The notes: generated by a model from the sequence alone, not told the origin. Counted from the stretch's first letter, positions 17,051 through 25,979 are shown. The stretch: 43,778 nucleotides of DNA from an uncultured Sterolibacterium sp. (GCA_903930535.1 CAIYYX010000208.1:1-43778); one strand, 5' to 3'. Program-made: numbers and translations.

Positions 17051-17527
17051 TTATTTGACGCGGATCAGCTCGGCCGGGTTGCCCGTGCGGAAGCCACCCA
17101 TGACGGAGGTGGTAAAGAAGCCGGTCTTGGCGATGTCGGCCAGCTTCGGCATCGGCTTGCCGCCGAAGGGGTCTATCGAGCCTTCCGAAGTGGTGCGGGT
17201 CGGGAACTTGAAGCGCTTCAGGGTGCCGTTCCTGAACTTGATGGTCCACATGATGGAGTCGGAACCCCGCAGCGGCTGCACCGAACCACCCAAGGGCACG
17301 ATGTCGGCGTAGTGGCGGACCTCGATGGCATTCTGCGGACAGATCTTGACGCAGGAATAGCACTCCCAGCACTGCTCGGGCTCCTGGTTGTAGGCCTTCA
17401 TGGCATGACCGGTCGCCGACCCGTCCTTGTCCAGCATCATCAAATCATGCGGGCAGATATACATGCAGGCAGTCTTGTCCTGCCCCTTGCAACCGTCACA
17501 TTTCTCGGTGCGTACAAAGGTTGGCAT
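17051..17527 (-). CDS. aprB: Adenylylsulfate reductase, beta subunit
   Basis: AprB carries two [4Fe-4S] clusters that link AprA to its electron partner. The 158-residue protein shows C10, C13, C21, C25 and C53, C56, C59, C63, with the 7-residue gap between the second and third cysteine of the first motif that is typical of AprB. The C-terminal tail (about 95-158) is the extension that wraps around AprA in known structures. It lies between sat and aprA. No aprM gene is present; the electron partner is probably the Qmo/Hdr complex encoded at 2-7 kb. Confidence 0.97.
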   Translation of the reverse strand: MPTFVRTEKCDGCKGQDKTACMYICPHDLMMLDKDGSATGHAMKAYNQEPEQCWECYSCVKICPQNAIEVRHYADIVPLGGSVQPLRGSDSIMWTIKFRNGTLKRFKFPTRTTSEGSIDPFGGKPMPKLADIAKTGFFTTSVMGGFRTGNPAELIRVK

Positions 17528-17562
17528 TGTTCATACTCCTCTTGTTATGAATTCAAAAAAAA

Positions 17563-18777
17563 TCAGCGGGCGGAATGCCCGGTCAGCTTGACCTCGACCT
17601 TGTCTTCCTCGGCAAGTCCCGCGTAGTAGGCGCGCAGGACCTCCAGCACCTCGGGGCGGGAAAACTCGGCCGGTACTTCTGAACCTTCGGAGAGCATCTT
17701 GCGCAGCTTGGTGCCTGAGAGCAGCAGGCGGTGTTCGTCCCCGTGCGGGCAGGTGCGGGCCGAGGCCATGCCACCGCACTGGTAGCACCAGAAGGTCCAG
17801 TCTATCTTCAGCGCCTGGGTCTCCAGCGAGCCCTTGGGTATCTGGTCGAAGATATGGTGCGCATCAAACGGCCCATAGTAGCTGCCGACGCCGGCGTGAT
17901 CGCGCCCGACAATCAGATGCGAGCAGCCGTAGTTCTGGCGGAACAAGGCATGGAGCAGAGCCTCACGTGGCCCGGCATAGCGCATGTCGAGCGGATAACC
18001 CGCCTGGACCACGGTCTTCTTCACGAAATAATTTTCGGTGAGCACGCCAATCGCGCGGGTGCGCACATCGGCAGGGATGTCGCCCGGCTTCAGATTGCCA
18101 AGCAGGGAATGTATCATCACGCCGTCGCAGATTTCTATCGCCACCTTGGCCAGATACTCGTGCGAGCGGTGCATCGGGTTCCTGGTCTGGAAGGCCGCGA
18201 CCTTGCTCCAGCCGTAGGACTCGAACAGTGCCCGCGTCTCTTTGGGCGACATGAAGAGTTCGCCATAGGTCTGCGGGAAACCTCCCAATGAGAGCACCTT
18301 GAGCGAACCGGCGAGATTCACTTCGCCCTGCTCCATCACCATCTTGACGCCGGGATGCTCCGGATCGTTGGTCTTGAACACCATGGCGCACTCGTGCGCC
18401 TTGTCTATGGCGTACTTCTCGGTGAGCTTGAGCGTCGCGAGGATGCTGCCGTCGTCTGGATCGATCAGTGCGACATCATTGCCGATCTTGAGGTTTTCGG
18501 CGCTCGCGCTGTCAGTCGACAGGGTGATGGGAATGGGCCAGAACAGGCCGCTGGCAAGCTTCATGCCGTCGCACACGCTTGCCCAGTCGGCATGGGTCAT
18601 GAAGCCTTCGAGCGGCGTGAAGCCGCCTTGCGCCAGCATGACGATGTCGCCCTTCTCGCGCGAGCTGACGGTGATCCTGGACAGGGTCTTGGCCCGCGCC
18701 AGTTCCGCTCTATGGGCCTCGCCCTCCAGCAGCAATGGTTTCAGACCCTCGCCGCCATGCGGATTAACCAGCGCCAT
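17563..18777 (-). CDS. sat: ATP sulfurylase (dissimilatory Sat)
   Basis: Sat interconverts ATP plus sulfate and APS plus pyrophosphate; in sulfur oxidizers it makes ATP from APS. The 404-residue protein has the nucleotide-binding motif [10 protein letters not shown] (197-206) and GRDHAG (291-296). It also has a zinc-type set C331-x2-C334, C343 and a nearby His, as in bacterial and archaeal dissimilatory enzymes. The length fits the homo-oligomeric Sat type rather than the CysDN type. GAGGGG lies before the ATG. It is the first gene of the sat-aprB-aprA block, 35 bp from aprB. No APS-kinase domain is fused. Confidence 0.97.
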   Translation of the reverse strand: MALVNPHGGEGLKPLLLEGEAHRAELARAKTLSRITVSSREKGDIVMLAQGGFTPLEGFMTHADWASVCDGMKLASGLFWPIPITLSTDSASAENLKIGNDVALIDPDDGSILATLKLTEKYAIDKAHECAMVFKTNDPEHPGVKMVMEQGEVNLAGSLKVLSLGGFPQTYGELFMSPKETRALFESYGWSKVAAFQTRNPMHRSHEYLAKVAIEICDGVMIHSLLGNLKPGDIPADVRTRAIGVLTENYFVKKTVVQAGYPLDMRYAGPREALLHALFRQNYGCSHLIVGRDHAGVGSYYGPFDAHHIFDQIPKGSLETQALKIDWTFWCYQCGGMASARTCPHGDEHRLLLSGTKLRKMLSEGSEVPAEFSRPEVLEVLRAYYAGLAEEDKVEVKLTGHSAR

Positions 18778-18907
18778 GCTTTGTTTCCCCTCGATTCACT
18801 TAGGGGTGCAAGGCTAGCATTTCCGTGACCTGCGACTAATCCTATTTGTTTATTGGGAAATAAAGGCGGCGAATCAGAGGATCCGGTTTGTTGATTTAGT
18901 GCCCGTA

Positions 18908-18924
18908 GTTGTCCAGGGGACAAC
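18908..18924. repeat. GTTGTCC/GGACAAC palindrome, copy 1
   Basis: A perfect 7-bp stem with an AGG loop lies between sat and the M48 protease gene. On the minus strand the surroundings (GTCCCCTGGGTTGTCC...GGACAAC) resemble 32405-32440 on the plus strand. It may be a terminator for the protease gene or a repeat; there is no U-run. Confidence 0.5.
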
Positions 18925-18958
18925 CCAGGGGACTTATGCCAGCGAACCAGGTACTAGA

Positions 18959-20437
18959 TCAAAGTAGAGGTCTCTGGCTCAACCTCTGCTTGTTCTCCTT
19001 GGCCTCTTTGGCCTCCTGAGCCTGCCGCTGCTTGAGTTCGCGCAGTCTTGAATCCACCGTCGAATGTTCGTAGAAATCGCCATCGCCGGCTTTCTGTGCC
19101 AACTGCAGCTGTTCTATCGCCGCCAGCAACTGCCCCTGCAAGGCATAGACTTCCGACAGTGCGCGATGCTGCAGCAGACGCTTGCCCAGGGTAGCGTAGG
19201 TCTTGGCTTGCAGGCCATACATGCGCAAATCTGAAGGATAGATTTGCAGATCATCGACCGTGACGCGCAAGGCCTCCTGAGTCTGGCCGAGAGCCAGCAA
19301 GGCCTCAACCTGGGCATAGGCGAGCCCCCGCTCCTGGGGATAGCGCACCATTGCGAGCCTCAAGATTTTCAGGGCGCCTGCGGCGTCTTTCCGGCCCATG
19401 CACAACTCAGCCGCCAGCCCCTCCAGCATCGCTGAACTCACGTGTCTTCGCCGCAGCTCTTCCAGTTCCTGTTCTGCCCCTGCATAGTTCTTGGCGCGCC
19501 ATTGGGCGATGGCCAGGCCATAGCGGGCGGCGATCTCATTGATGAACTTGTGGTCCCTCACCTGCGCTGCGAATTCGGCCACGGCATCGGCGGGCGTACC
19601 CTCGCTGGCCTGGATCTTGGCGCGCACCATGAGGAATTCCAGGGCGTCTGGCACCTGCTTGTAGGGCAGGTCCTGGATGCGGTTCTCTATGTCGGCGATG
19701 CGCTCCGTGGTGAGCGGATGCGTCAGCAGATAACTGGGTGCCTTGTTATCGTAGAGCCGGCTGCTTTTCTGCAGGCGAAGAAAGAAGCTCGCCATGGCGC
19801 GGACGTCGAAGCCGGAGCGTTCCAGGAGTTGCAGACCGACGCGGTCGGACTCGCGCTCGAAGTCGCGCGAATAGCTCAGTTGATGCTGGATTCCGGCGGC
19901 CTGGCCGGCCATCATCGCGCCCGCGGCGACGTCGGAATGGCTGCGCGCGGCCAGGATGGCCACCGCCAGGGAGAGCAGCATCGGCAGCTGTGACTGACTT
20001 TGCAAGCCCACCTGGCGAGCCAGGTGGCGCTGGGTCACGTGGGAGATTTCGTGCGCCAGCACCGAGGACAGTTCGGATTCTGACTGTGCCGCCAGGATCA
20101 GGCCGGTATGGACGCCGATATAGCCGCCAGGCATGGCGAAGGCATTGATCGTGGCATCCTTCAACAGGAAAAACTCGAAGCCCTGGCCAATTGCCGTACT
20201 CTGCGCCACGAGGCGGGAGCCGAGCCTGTTGAGATAGCCGCTGATCTCGGGATCTTCCATGAAGGAGGGCTCATGCAGGCGGATGTCGCGCATGATGGAT
20301 TCGCCGATGCGCTTCTCCATCGCGGGCGTCAGATTGGCCTGGGACGCCTCGCCCAGATCGGGCAAACCATCCGCCATAGAGGCTGATGGCAGCAGGACCA
20401 GCAGTGGCAGCAAAAACGCCCATAGTTTGATTCGCAT
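18959..20437 (-). CDS. bepA: BepA-like periplasmic M48 metalloprotease with TPR tail
   Basis: This 492-residue protein has a signal peptide (LLPLLVLLPSASMA) and a peptidase M48 domain with the zinc motif H129-E130-x2-H133 (AHEISHVTQRH) and the downstream ligand in FERESDRVG. The C-terminal 220 residues are TPR-like helices. The architecture is that of BepA (YfgC), which in E. coli assists or degrades outer-membrane proteins such as LptD. The frame is open to 20602, but the signal peptide begins at 20437. It is the only gene in its unit, diverging from a response-regulator gene. Confidence 0.9.
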   Translation of the reverse strand: MRIKLWAFLLPLLVLLPSASMADGLPDLGEASQANLTPAMEKRIGESIMRDIRLHEPSFMEDPEISGYLNRLGSRLVAQSTAIGQGFEFFLLKDATINAFAMPGGYIGVHTGLILAAQSESELSSVLAHEISHVTQRHLARQVGLQSQSQLPMLLSLAVAILAARSHSDVAAGAMMAGQAAGIQHQLSYSRDFERESDRVGLQLLERSGFDVRAMASFFLRLQKSSRLYDNKAPSYLLTHPLTTERIADIENRIQDLPYKQVPDALEFLMVRAKIQASEGTPADAVAEFAAQVRDHKFINEIAARYGLAIAQWRAKNYAGAEQELEELRRRHVSSAMLEGLAAELCMGRKDAAGALKILRLAMVRYPQERGLAYAQVEALLALGQTQEALRVTVDDLQIYPSDLRMYGLQAKTYATLGKRLLQHRALSEVYALQGQLLAAIEQLQLAQKAGDGDFYEHSTVDSRLRELKQRQAQEAKEAKENKQRLSQRPLL

Positions 20438-20546
20438 CTGCCTATGATAGCGGTTTCGGGTTATTGTTCCACTTCCCGCCCATTCGATTGAAGTCCCTGC
20501 CGGCAGCGAGTAAGCTTGGCATGCCCAGACCGGAACCGAATTCCAC

Positions 20547-20993
20547 GTGAGCGCACATTCGCTTCTCCTGATCGAGGATAACCCCGATGATATCGAGCTC
20601 ATCCTCGGCGTATTGACGAAGGTCGTGTCGCGCGACGATATCGCGGTCTGCAGTGACGGCGTCCTCGCCCTCGATTACCTTTTTTGCCGCGCCGCCCACG
20701 CCCAGCGCAACCCGCTGGAGCAGCCGCGTCTGGTGCTGCTGGATCTGACCCTGCCGCGCCTCTCGGGCTTCGAGGTGTTGCGCGAGATCCGTGCAGGCGC
20801 CAACACCCGGCTCGTGCCGGTCGTGGTGCTGTCGGCTTCGGCCGCACAAACAGATATTCATGCCGCTGCGAAATACGGCGCCAACAGCTTTGCAATCAAG
20901 CCCATGGAACTCTCCAGGTTGAGCACCAGCCTGGAACTCCTGGCGCGCTATTGGCTCGACCTCAACATCCCGCCGCCCTGCCGGCTCGACTGA
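20547..20993 (+). CDS. Single-domain response regulator (CheY/Rcp1-like)
   Basis: The 148-residue protein is only a receiver domain. It has acidic residues in IEDNPDD (10-15), the phospho-acceptor D66 (LLDLTLP), S96 in VVVLSAS and K118 (AIKPM). The long insertion before D66 (LFCRAAHAQRNP) is typical of the Rcp1-like group that pairs with phytochrome-type or hybrid histidine kinases. The GTG at 20547 starts the family sequence directly. No kinase is adjacent. The next gene (moaC) begins 9 bp downstream, but functional linkage is doubtful. Confidence 0.88.
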   Translation: MSAHSLLLIEDNPDDIELILGVLTKVVSRDDIAVCSDGVLALDYLFCRAAHAQRNPLEQPRLVLLDLTLPRLSGFEVLREIRAGANTRLVPVVVLSASAAQTDIHAAAKYGANSFAIKPMELSRLSTSLELLARYWLDLNIPPPCRLD

Positions 20994-21002
20994 AACGACC
21001 CC

Positions 21003-21497
21003 ATGACTTCTTCACCCCGCACTTCCCCCTTGACCCACTTCGACGCCGCCGGCCAGGCGCATATGGTGGACGTCGGCGAAAAACACGAGACGCAGCGCAT
21101 CGCCCGCGCCGCCGGCAGCATTTCCATGCGCCCGGAGACCCTGGCACTGATCAGGGAGGGCAGCGCCAAGAAAGGCGATGTGCTGGGTGTGGCCCGCATC
21201 GCTGCCATCCAGGGGGCAAAGCGAACTTCGGAACTGATCCCCTTGTGCCACCCCATTGCCCTGACCCGGGTCGGCGTCGAGTTTGCCATTGACGAAGCGA
21301 AGCACCGCGTCACCTGCCAGGCCACGGCCGAGACCGTCGGCCGCACAGGCGTCGAGATGGAGGCGCTCACAGCCGTCTCGGTCGCTCTTCTCACCATTTA
21401 CGACATGTGCAAGGCTGCGGACCGGGGCATGGTGATCGACGGGATAAGTCTGCTGGAAAAGCAGGGCGGCAAGTCCGGTCACTGGATCGCGCCCTGA
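21003..21497 (+). CDS. moaC: Cyclic pyranopterin monophosphate synthase MoaC
   Basis: MoaC carries out the second half of the first step of molybdenum-cofactor synthesis, turning the MoaA product into cyclic pyranopterin monophosphate. The 164-residue protein shows [13 protein letters not shown], the [22 protein letters not shown] stretch and [11 protein letters not shown] with the catalytic Asp and Lys. The full family length is present. It sits between the response regulator and sixA (10 bp downstream). Molybdopterin is needed by the SoeA-like enzyme at the left edge, and the tup transporter at 37-39 kb could supply the metal. Confidence 0.96.
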   Translation: MTSSPRTSPLTHFDAAGQAHMVDVGEKHETQRIARAAGSISMRPETLALIREGSAKKGDVLGVARIAAIQGAKRTSELIPLCHPIALTRVGVEFAIDEAKHRVTCQATAETVGRTGVEMEALTAVSVALLTIYDMCKAADRGMVIDGISLLEKQGGKSGHWIAP

Positions 21498-21507
21498 GTC
21501 GGCCGCA

Positions 21508-21969
21508 ATGGATCTGATCCTCTGGCGTCACGCCGAGGCCGAGGAAGCCGGTGCGCTCATGCCCGATCTGGAACGGCGCCTCACCCCCCAGGGCGAGAAA
21601 CAGGCGAAAGCCGTCGCGCGCTGGTTTGGCGATCACACGCCAAAGCATCTGACCATACTGGCGAGTCCGGCCCTGCGCACCGTGCAGACCGCGCAAGCGC
21701 TGGCGCAACACTTCGAGATCGATGAAAGCATCGGCCCGGGCGCCGAGACTGCCGACCTCATCGCTGCCGCAGGCTGGCCAGAGGGCAGTAGTAGCGTGCT
21801 CCTGGTCGGCCACCAGCCTGTCCTGGGGCGGCTCGCTGCACTCCTTCTCTCGGGCCATGAAGCCGACTGGACGATCAGGAAAGGCGCGCTGTGGTGGTTC
21901 TCCGGGCGCACGCGATCGGGCGAAAATCAGACCGTGCTGCGGGCGGTGATCGCTCCGGATCTGCTATAG
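21508..21969 (+). CDS. sixA: Phosphohistidine phosphatase SixA
   Basis: This 153-residue member of the histidine-phosphatase superfamily has the active-site start R7-H8 (LWRHAEAEE), a later catalytic stretch SPALRTVQTA and the second histidine in LLVGHQPVLG. In E. coli SixA removes phosphate from phosphohistidine on the NPr protein of the nitrogen PTS. It follows moaC by 10 bp and is followed directly by a strong terminator hairpin. Confidence 0.9.
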   Translation: MDLILWRHAEAEEAGALMPDLERRLTPQGEKQAKAVARWFGDHTPKHLTILASPALRTVQTAQALAQHFEIDESIGPGAETADLIAAAGWPEGSSSVLLVGHQPVLGRLAALLLSGHEADWTIRKGALWWFSGRTRSGENQTVLRAVIAPDLL

Positions 21970-22002
21970 AAAAAGGCACCAAGCGTGGCTTGGTGCCTTT
22001 TT
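21970..22002 (+). terminator. Bidirectional terminator between sixA and pilin gene
   Basis: A perfect 15-bp stem, AAAAAGGCACCAAGC against GCTTGGTGCCTTTTT around a GTG loop, starts on the base after the sixA stop. The A-run and T-run make it work in both directions. Confidence 0.92.
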
Positions 22003-22010
22003 CCGAGCGA

Positions 22011-22033
22011 CTGCCGCAGCGAAGCTGCGGCAG
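22011..22033 (-). terminator. Second hairpin downstream of pilin gene
   Basis: CTGCCGCAGC and GCTGCGGCAG form a perfect 10-bp stem around GAA, eight bases before the pilin stop on the plus map. In the pilin direction it precedes the T-rich terminator, so it may protect the pilin mRNA 3' end. Confidence 0.6.
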
Positions 22034-22041
22034 GACTTTCA

Positions 22042-22470
22042 TCAGCAGATGCGCGGCGTCACCGTCGTGCAAGTGCCCGTCACGGCCCAGGTTACAGCTG
22101 AAGAAACTGAGGTGGGCGTGAGAATGATCGTCTCACTGTTCAGCCCGCCCGTGGCATTAGCCGTCGCGGTAATGACGCCGGCGGCGGTGGTCAAGGTTAC
22201 CAGCCTGCCTTGCGCAACAGCGATGTCGGGCGGAACGGCCCAGCCCTGGCCATTCGCGCCGCCAGCGCAGGTGGCAGGGGAGCCATTGTTGTGCTGCATG
22301 CAGTCTTCGACGCCCGTCTTGAAGGCGCCGGTCTGCGAGATCACGTCGCTGAAGGCCGCACGCCGCTGATACTGCTGGTACTGCGGCATTGCGATGGCGG
22401 CCAGGATGCCGATGATGGCCACGACTATCATCAGTTCTATCAGGGTAAAGCCCTTCTGCATTTTGTTCAT
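22042..22470 (-). CDS. pilA: Type IV major pilin (PilA-like)
   Basis: The 142-residue precursor has a class III leader MNKMQKG followed by [20 protein letters not shown], with the PilD cleavage site G/F and Glu5 of the mature chain. The C-terminal half holds two cysteines near the end (CTTVTPRIC) and an earlier pair, fitting the disulfide-bonded pilin head. GAGGAGATT before the ATG at 22470 fixes the start. The gene is alone between terminators and an upstream sigma-54 promoter match. No pilin biogenesis genes are adjacent. Confidence 0.94.
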   Translation of the reverse strand: MNKMQKGFTLIELMIVVAIIGILAAIAMPQYQQYQRRAAFSDVISQTGAFKTGVEDCMQHNNGSPATCAGGANGQGWAVPPDIAVAQGRLVTLTTAAGVITATANATGGLNSETIILTPTSVSSAVTWAVTGTCTTVTPRIC

Positions 22471-22527
22471 TTCAATCTCCTCAGTGGTTGCTTGCATTCA
22501 GTCTCACATGACCGACGTGAGAACTTC

Positions 22528-22543
22528 AGCAAGTCGCATGCCA
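22528..22543 (-). promoter_or_regulatory. Sigma-54 promoter for the pilin gene
   Basis: On the minus strand the sequence TGGCATGCGACTTGCT matches the RpoN consensus TGGCAC-N5-TTGCW with one mismatch and exact GG-N10-GC spacing. It lies about 58 bp before the pilin ATG. Known pilA genes are driven by RpoN with PilSR, which supports the match. Confidence 0.8.
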
Positions 22544-22628
22544 TGGGTCAAATGGCGCTGATCGAGGGGATGGCGGGCGGATGAAGGCAAATGCGACAAA
22601 AATTATGGGCACAATGTGCCGTTTACCG

Positions 22629-23297
22629 TCACTTCGGCAACGCCGAGGCCTTCAGGAAGAAGGCCATCTTGACGCCGGCCAGCTCTATGACATCCTTGTC
22701 GCACAAGAGATGAGCCTGGGCATCGAGCGAACGGCCATTGACCACGGGATAGCGCTCGCCTTCGACATGGGTGATGAAGTAGCCTTGCGGCCGGCGCGCG
22801 ATCACCGCCACCTGCACGCCGGGCTTGCCGAGTTTGGTCAGCGTCTTGGTCAGGTCAACTTCTTTGCCTGCGCTGGCGCCGGAGAGGAGCTGGATTTCGC
22901 CCAGAGGCAGGACCGCGGTCCCGCCCATGCCCGGGCTCACGGTCTGCCCGGCCGTCCTGCCAGCCTGCTCCTGTCCCGGCAGGATGGTGTCGCCAAAATC
23001 GGCCGCCGGCACTTCATTGAGGTATTTGATGCGGTACTTGCCAAGCTCGATCACATCGCCGTTCTGCAGGACATGCTTTTTGATCGACTGGCCATTGACG
23101 TAGGTGCCGTTGGTGCTGTTGAGATCCTCCAGGAAGGAATCATTGAGTATGGTCACGATCACCGCGTGCTCGCCGCTGATGGCGAGGTTGTCGATCTGGA
23201 TGTCGTTATGCGGCTTGCGCCCGATGCTGGTCCGCTCCAGGGTGAGAGGAATCTCCTTGAGCACCAGGCCATCCATGCTGAGTATGAGCTTCGCCAT
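22629..23297 (-). CDS. FHA-domain protein
   Basis: The 222-residue cytoplasmic protein has an N-terminal forkhead-associated domain that binds phosphothreonine, with the conserved SIGRKPHNDI (G26-R27), S41-G-E-H44 and NSTNGTYVNG (60-69). After a glycine/proline/threonine-rich linker (about 95-130) a second, degenerate FHA-like fold runs to the end (IQLLSGASAGKEV...PVVNGRSLDA). The TILPG and TAVLP stretches in the linker contain threonines that could be kinase targets. It follows the phosphatase gene with 40 bp between them. With the kinase and phosphatase it forms a Ser/Thr phosphorylation module. Confidence 0.92.
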   Translation of the reverse strand: MAKLILSMDGLVLKEIPLTLERTSIGRKPHNDIQIDNLAISGEHAVIVTILNDSFLEDLNSTNGTYVNGQSIKKHVLQNGDVIELGKYRIKYLNEVPAADFGDTILPGQEQAGRTAGQTVSPGMGGTAVLPLGEIQLLSGASAGKEVDLTKTLTKLGKPGVQVAVIARRPQGYFITHVEGERYPVVNGRSLDAQAHLLCDKDVIELAGVKMAFFLKASALPK

Positions 23298-23337
23298 GTC
23301 ATTCTTCCCGTGATTGGGCCGTGATAAATACGCGGGG

Positions 23338-24147
23338 TCAGCCAAACCAGGCACGCAGCCATGCCAGCCAGCCACGCTGCGCCGGAATGCCGCCCTTGAT
23401 GCGCACCAGGATCACCGATACATTGTCACGCCCGCCATTGTCGTTGGCCAGTTGCACCAACTTTGTCGCCGCCAGGTCGAGATCGGCAGAATGCAGCAGA
23501 ACCACAGCGCCTATCTCCTCGTCCTCGACCATGTCGTTCAGGCCGTCGGAACAGAGCAGGTAAATGTCGCCTGCCAGGGCCTCATAGTCGCGTATCTCGG
23601 GCTCGACCGTCGCATCCACCCCCAGCGCCCGGGTCACCAGATTCCTGTTCTTGGAATGCCGCGCCGCTTCCTTAGTCAGCAGACCGCTATCAATCTGCTC
23701 CTGCAGCAGCGAGTGGTCGCGCGTGACCTGCAAGAACTCCTCGCCGCGCAGGCGATAGAGGCGAGAGTCGCCGATGTGCGCCACAGTCATGGCGTCGTCG
23801 TAGAACAATGCGACCACCAGCGTCGTCCCCATGCCGGCATACTGCGCCTGGCTCTGCGCAGCCTGATATACGGCGCCGTTGGCGCTGGCAATCTCCGTGG
23901 CCAGCACTTCATTCGCCTGTCGCCTGCCACCCTCCGGCGGGCGATGCGCGAGCGTGTCTTCAACACCTCTGCTGAGCAGGGTAGTGGCCATGCGACTGGC
24001 GACTTCGCCGGCATTGTATCCGCCCATGCCATCGGCGAGTATCGCCAGACCAAGATGAGGGTTGGCATAAACGGCATCCTCGTTGTGCGCGCGCACTTTC
24101 CCCGCATCGCTGTTAATGGCGGTCTCCAGCGCATATCCGGGATTCAT
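23338..24147 (-). CDS. PP2C-type Ser/Thr protein phosphatase
   Basis: This 269-residue protein is a PP2C/PstP-like phosphatase that reverses Ser/Thr kinase action using two metal ions. The motifs are N22-E23-D24 (VRAHNEDA), LADGMGGYNAGEVAS (D39-G40-M41-G42-G43), GTTLV, HIGDSRLYR, LLCSDGLNDMV and GGRDNVSVILV. There is no membrane segment. An ATG at 24147 overlaps the kinase stop (ATGA), and a farther start at 24171 would be inside the kinase gene. Confidence 0.94.
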   Translation of the reverse strand: MNPGYALETAINSDAGKVRAHNEDAVYANPHLGLAILADGMGGYNAGEVASRMATTLLSRGVEDTLAHRPPEGGRRQANEVLATEIASANGAVYQAAQSQAQYAGMGTTLVVALFYDDAMTVAHIGDSRLYRLRGEEFLQVTRDHSLLQEQIDSGLLTKEAARHSKNRNLVTRALGVDATVEPEIRDYEALAGDIYLLCSDGLNDMVEDEEIGAVVLLHSADLDLAATKLVQLANDNGGRDNVSVILVRIKGGIPAQRGWLAWLRAWFG

Positions 24148-25112
24148 GCGCGATCCGCCTTCATCAGACAATTATGCAAGTCGCATGCCATCTCGATCCC
24201 GGTAAGATAACGGGCCTCGACATTCTTGGCCAGGGCACGGTCTATGATCTTCCCCAGGCTCCGCGGCACTCCTGGCATCAAGGTACAAATGTCAGGGTGG
24301 GCCTCGTTGGCAATTCTGAACAGCAGTTGCGTCAACGAGTCGCCCGAAAAAGGCAGCTGACCGCAGACCAACTGATAAAGGGTGACGCCGAGCGAGAACA
24401 GATCCGAGCGGCCGTCGATCTTCTTGCCGGCAAGCTGCTCCGGCGACATATAACTCGGCGTGCCGAGCAGCATGCCCGTCTTGATCCCGTCGTTGATACG
24501 GGCAATGCCGAAATCGGTGACCGTGACCTTGTCTGAGCTCGCCTCGTACATGATATTGGCAGGCTTGATATCGCGATGCACCACAAGGTTCTCGTGGGCA
24601 TAGGAGAGCGCCAGGGCGACGCGGGCGATGATGCTCACCACCTTTTCCAGCGGCAGCAGGTTGCCCGGCCGGGTGAAGCGAACGAGATCCTTGCCCTGCA
24701 AGAACTCCATGGCGATGTAGGCAAGATCGTCTTTGCCGCCGACAGCGAAAATGCTGACAATATCGGGATGCTTGAGCCGGCCTGCCGTTTCTGCCTCGCG
24801 GAAGAAGTTCTCCTTGACGTCGGCCAACTCATGTTCGTCAAAACCCCGCGCCAGAGCGAGGGTCTTGATCGCCACGACGCGGTTGATTTTCGCATCGCGT
24901 CCCAGATAGACCACGCCCATCGCCCCTTTGCCAAGCTCCTTCTCAAGCCGATAGCCGCCGAGCATGGGCTTCTCTCCCAGGCCGCCGTCGAGCATACGGG
25001 AGATGGCATTGATACGGTCCTGTGCCTGCATAGAGTTTGGTCCGACTGACTCGATTTCTGACTCGGCCGGAACAAACCCGGCGAAGAGTGACTGCTTATA
25101 TTCTGTCATCAT
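24144..25112 (-). CDS. Ser/Thr protein kinase (PknB-like, soluble)
   Basis: The 322-residue protein is a full Hanks-type kinase: glycine loop LGKGAMGVVYLG (60-71), K83 in VAIKTL, HRDIKPAN (179-186), DFG (200-202) and GTPSYMSPEQ (217-226). About 50 residues of unknown role precede the domain. The usual PknB transmembrane and PASTA extension is absent, so it is cytosolic. Start at 25112 or 25109 (ATGATG); the ribosome site is weak and the open frame farther upstream overlaps the terC gene. The kinase-phosphatase-FHA order resembles Ser/Thr control modules of type VI secretion, but no such genes are present. Confidence 0.92.
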   Translation of the reverse strand: MMTEYKQSLFAGFVPAESEIESVGPNSMQAQDRINAISRMLDGGLGEKPMLGGYRLEKELGKGAMGVVYLGRDAKINRVVAIKTLALARGFDEHELADVKENFFREAETAGRLKHPDIVSIFAVGGKDDLAYIAMEFLQGKDLVRFTRPGNLLPLEKVVSIIARVALALSYAHENLVVHRDIKPANIMYEASSDKVTVTDFGIARINDGIKTGMLLGTPSYMSPEQLAGKKIDGRSDLFSLGVTLYQLVCGQLPFSGDSLTQLLFRIANEAHPDICTLMPGVPRSLGKIIDRALAKNVEARYLTGIEMACDLHNCLMKADRA

Positions 25113-25126
25113 AGCAGTCAAGTTGC

Positions 25127-25825
25127 TCAGACGATGCGCTGGTCGTTCGCGCCCGCACTGCGCCATGCCAGCCATTTCCCGAGGACCATCACCAGCACTG
25201 CGCCGGCAGCGCCAAGCAAGGGTTCCATCCAGCGGATATCCTGCCCGAGCCAATCCCTGAGGACAAGGTCATTCACCGCCATCTCGCCGGCGATATAGCC
25301 GAGCAGGGCGCCGCCAAGGGTGACGACCACGGGAAACCGCCCCATCAGTTTCAGTACCAGCGCGCTGCCAAAGACGATCAGCGGAATGCTGATGCCCAAG
25401 CCCAGGATCAACAGCAAGGTATCTCCCTTGGCGGCTGCGGCGACGCCGATGACGTTGTCCAGGCTCATCACCAGATCGGCAATCACTATGGTCTTGATCG
25501 CGGCAAACAAGGTGTCCTTGCTGTCGAAGCCGGCCTCGCCGTCATCATCCGGCAAGAGCAACTGGATGCCGATCCAGATCAGCAAGACACTGCCTATCAG
25601 CTTGAGGTAGGGCAACTTGAGCAGTTCGATGGCGAAAAGCGTCAGGATCACCCGCATCACAATCGCCGCCGCACTGCCGAAGACTATGGCCTTCTTCTGC
25701 TGAAGAGGCGGCAGCGAGCGCGCCGCCAGCGCGATGACCACGGCATTGTCGCCGCTCAAGACGATATTGACGCCTATGATCTCAAGCAGGGAGAGCCAGA
25801 ACTGGGGTTCGAATAAGACAACCAT
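25127..25825 (-). CDS. TerC/YjbE-family integral membrane protein
   Basis: The 232-residue protein has seven or so hydrophobic helices and the two TerC hallmark repeats, [15 protein letters not shown] (about 20-34) and [14 protein letters not shown], whose Asp-Asn pairs are thought to bind metal. The two halves are linked by an acidic loop [12 protein letters not shown]. TerC proteins are tied to metal (manganese, calcium) export, sometimes for exoenzyme metalation, or to tellurite resistance. The stop lies just before the kinase start on the same strand, so co-transcription is possible. Confidence 0.9.
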   Translation of the reverse strand: MVVLFEPQFWLSLLEIIGVNIVLSGDNAVVIALAARSLPPLQQKKAIVFGSAAAIVMRVILTLFAIELLKLPYLKLIGSVLLIWIGIQLLLPDDDGEAGFDSKDTLFAAIKTIVIADLVMSLDNVIGVAAAAKGDTLLLILGLGISIPLIVFGSALVLKLMGRFPVVVTLGGALLGYIAGEMAVNDLVLRDWLGQDIRWMEPLLGAAGAVLVMVLGKWLAWRSAGANDQRIV

Positions 25826-25889
25826 GAGTCATCGCCGGGATGGGGTCAGAAGGATTCTATCGAAATTCTCTGGCGCCTATGTGCGAAAA

Positions 25890-25916
25890 AAAACGCGCCG
25901 ACCGACGGCGCGTTTT
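25890..25916 (-). terminator. Rho-independent terminator of sucCD
   Basis: AAAACGCGCCG pairs with CGGCGCGTTTT (11-bp stem, 5-base loop). On the minus strand it is followed by a run of T, as expected for the end of the sucC-sucD transcript. Confidence 0.85.
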
Positions 25917-25979
25917 CCTGCTCCAACGGCAGGCTTAGGGTGAGAACACCCTGGCAATCAATTATTCTATCGTTGCTAC

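Noticed and set aside
22531..24190. Shared AAGTCGCATGCCAT at about 22531 and 24177
   Set aside because: One copy is in the sigma-54 site and the other in the kinase coding end; no longer similarity around them, so probably chance.
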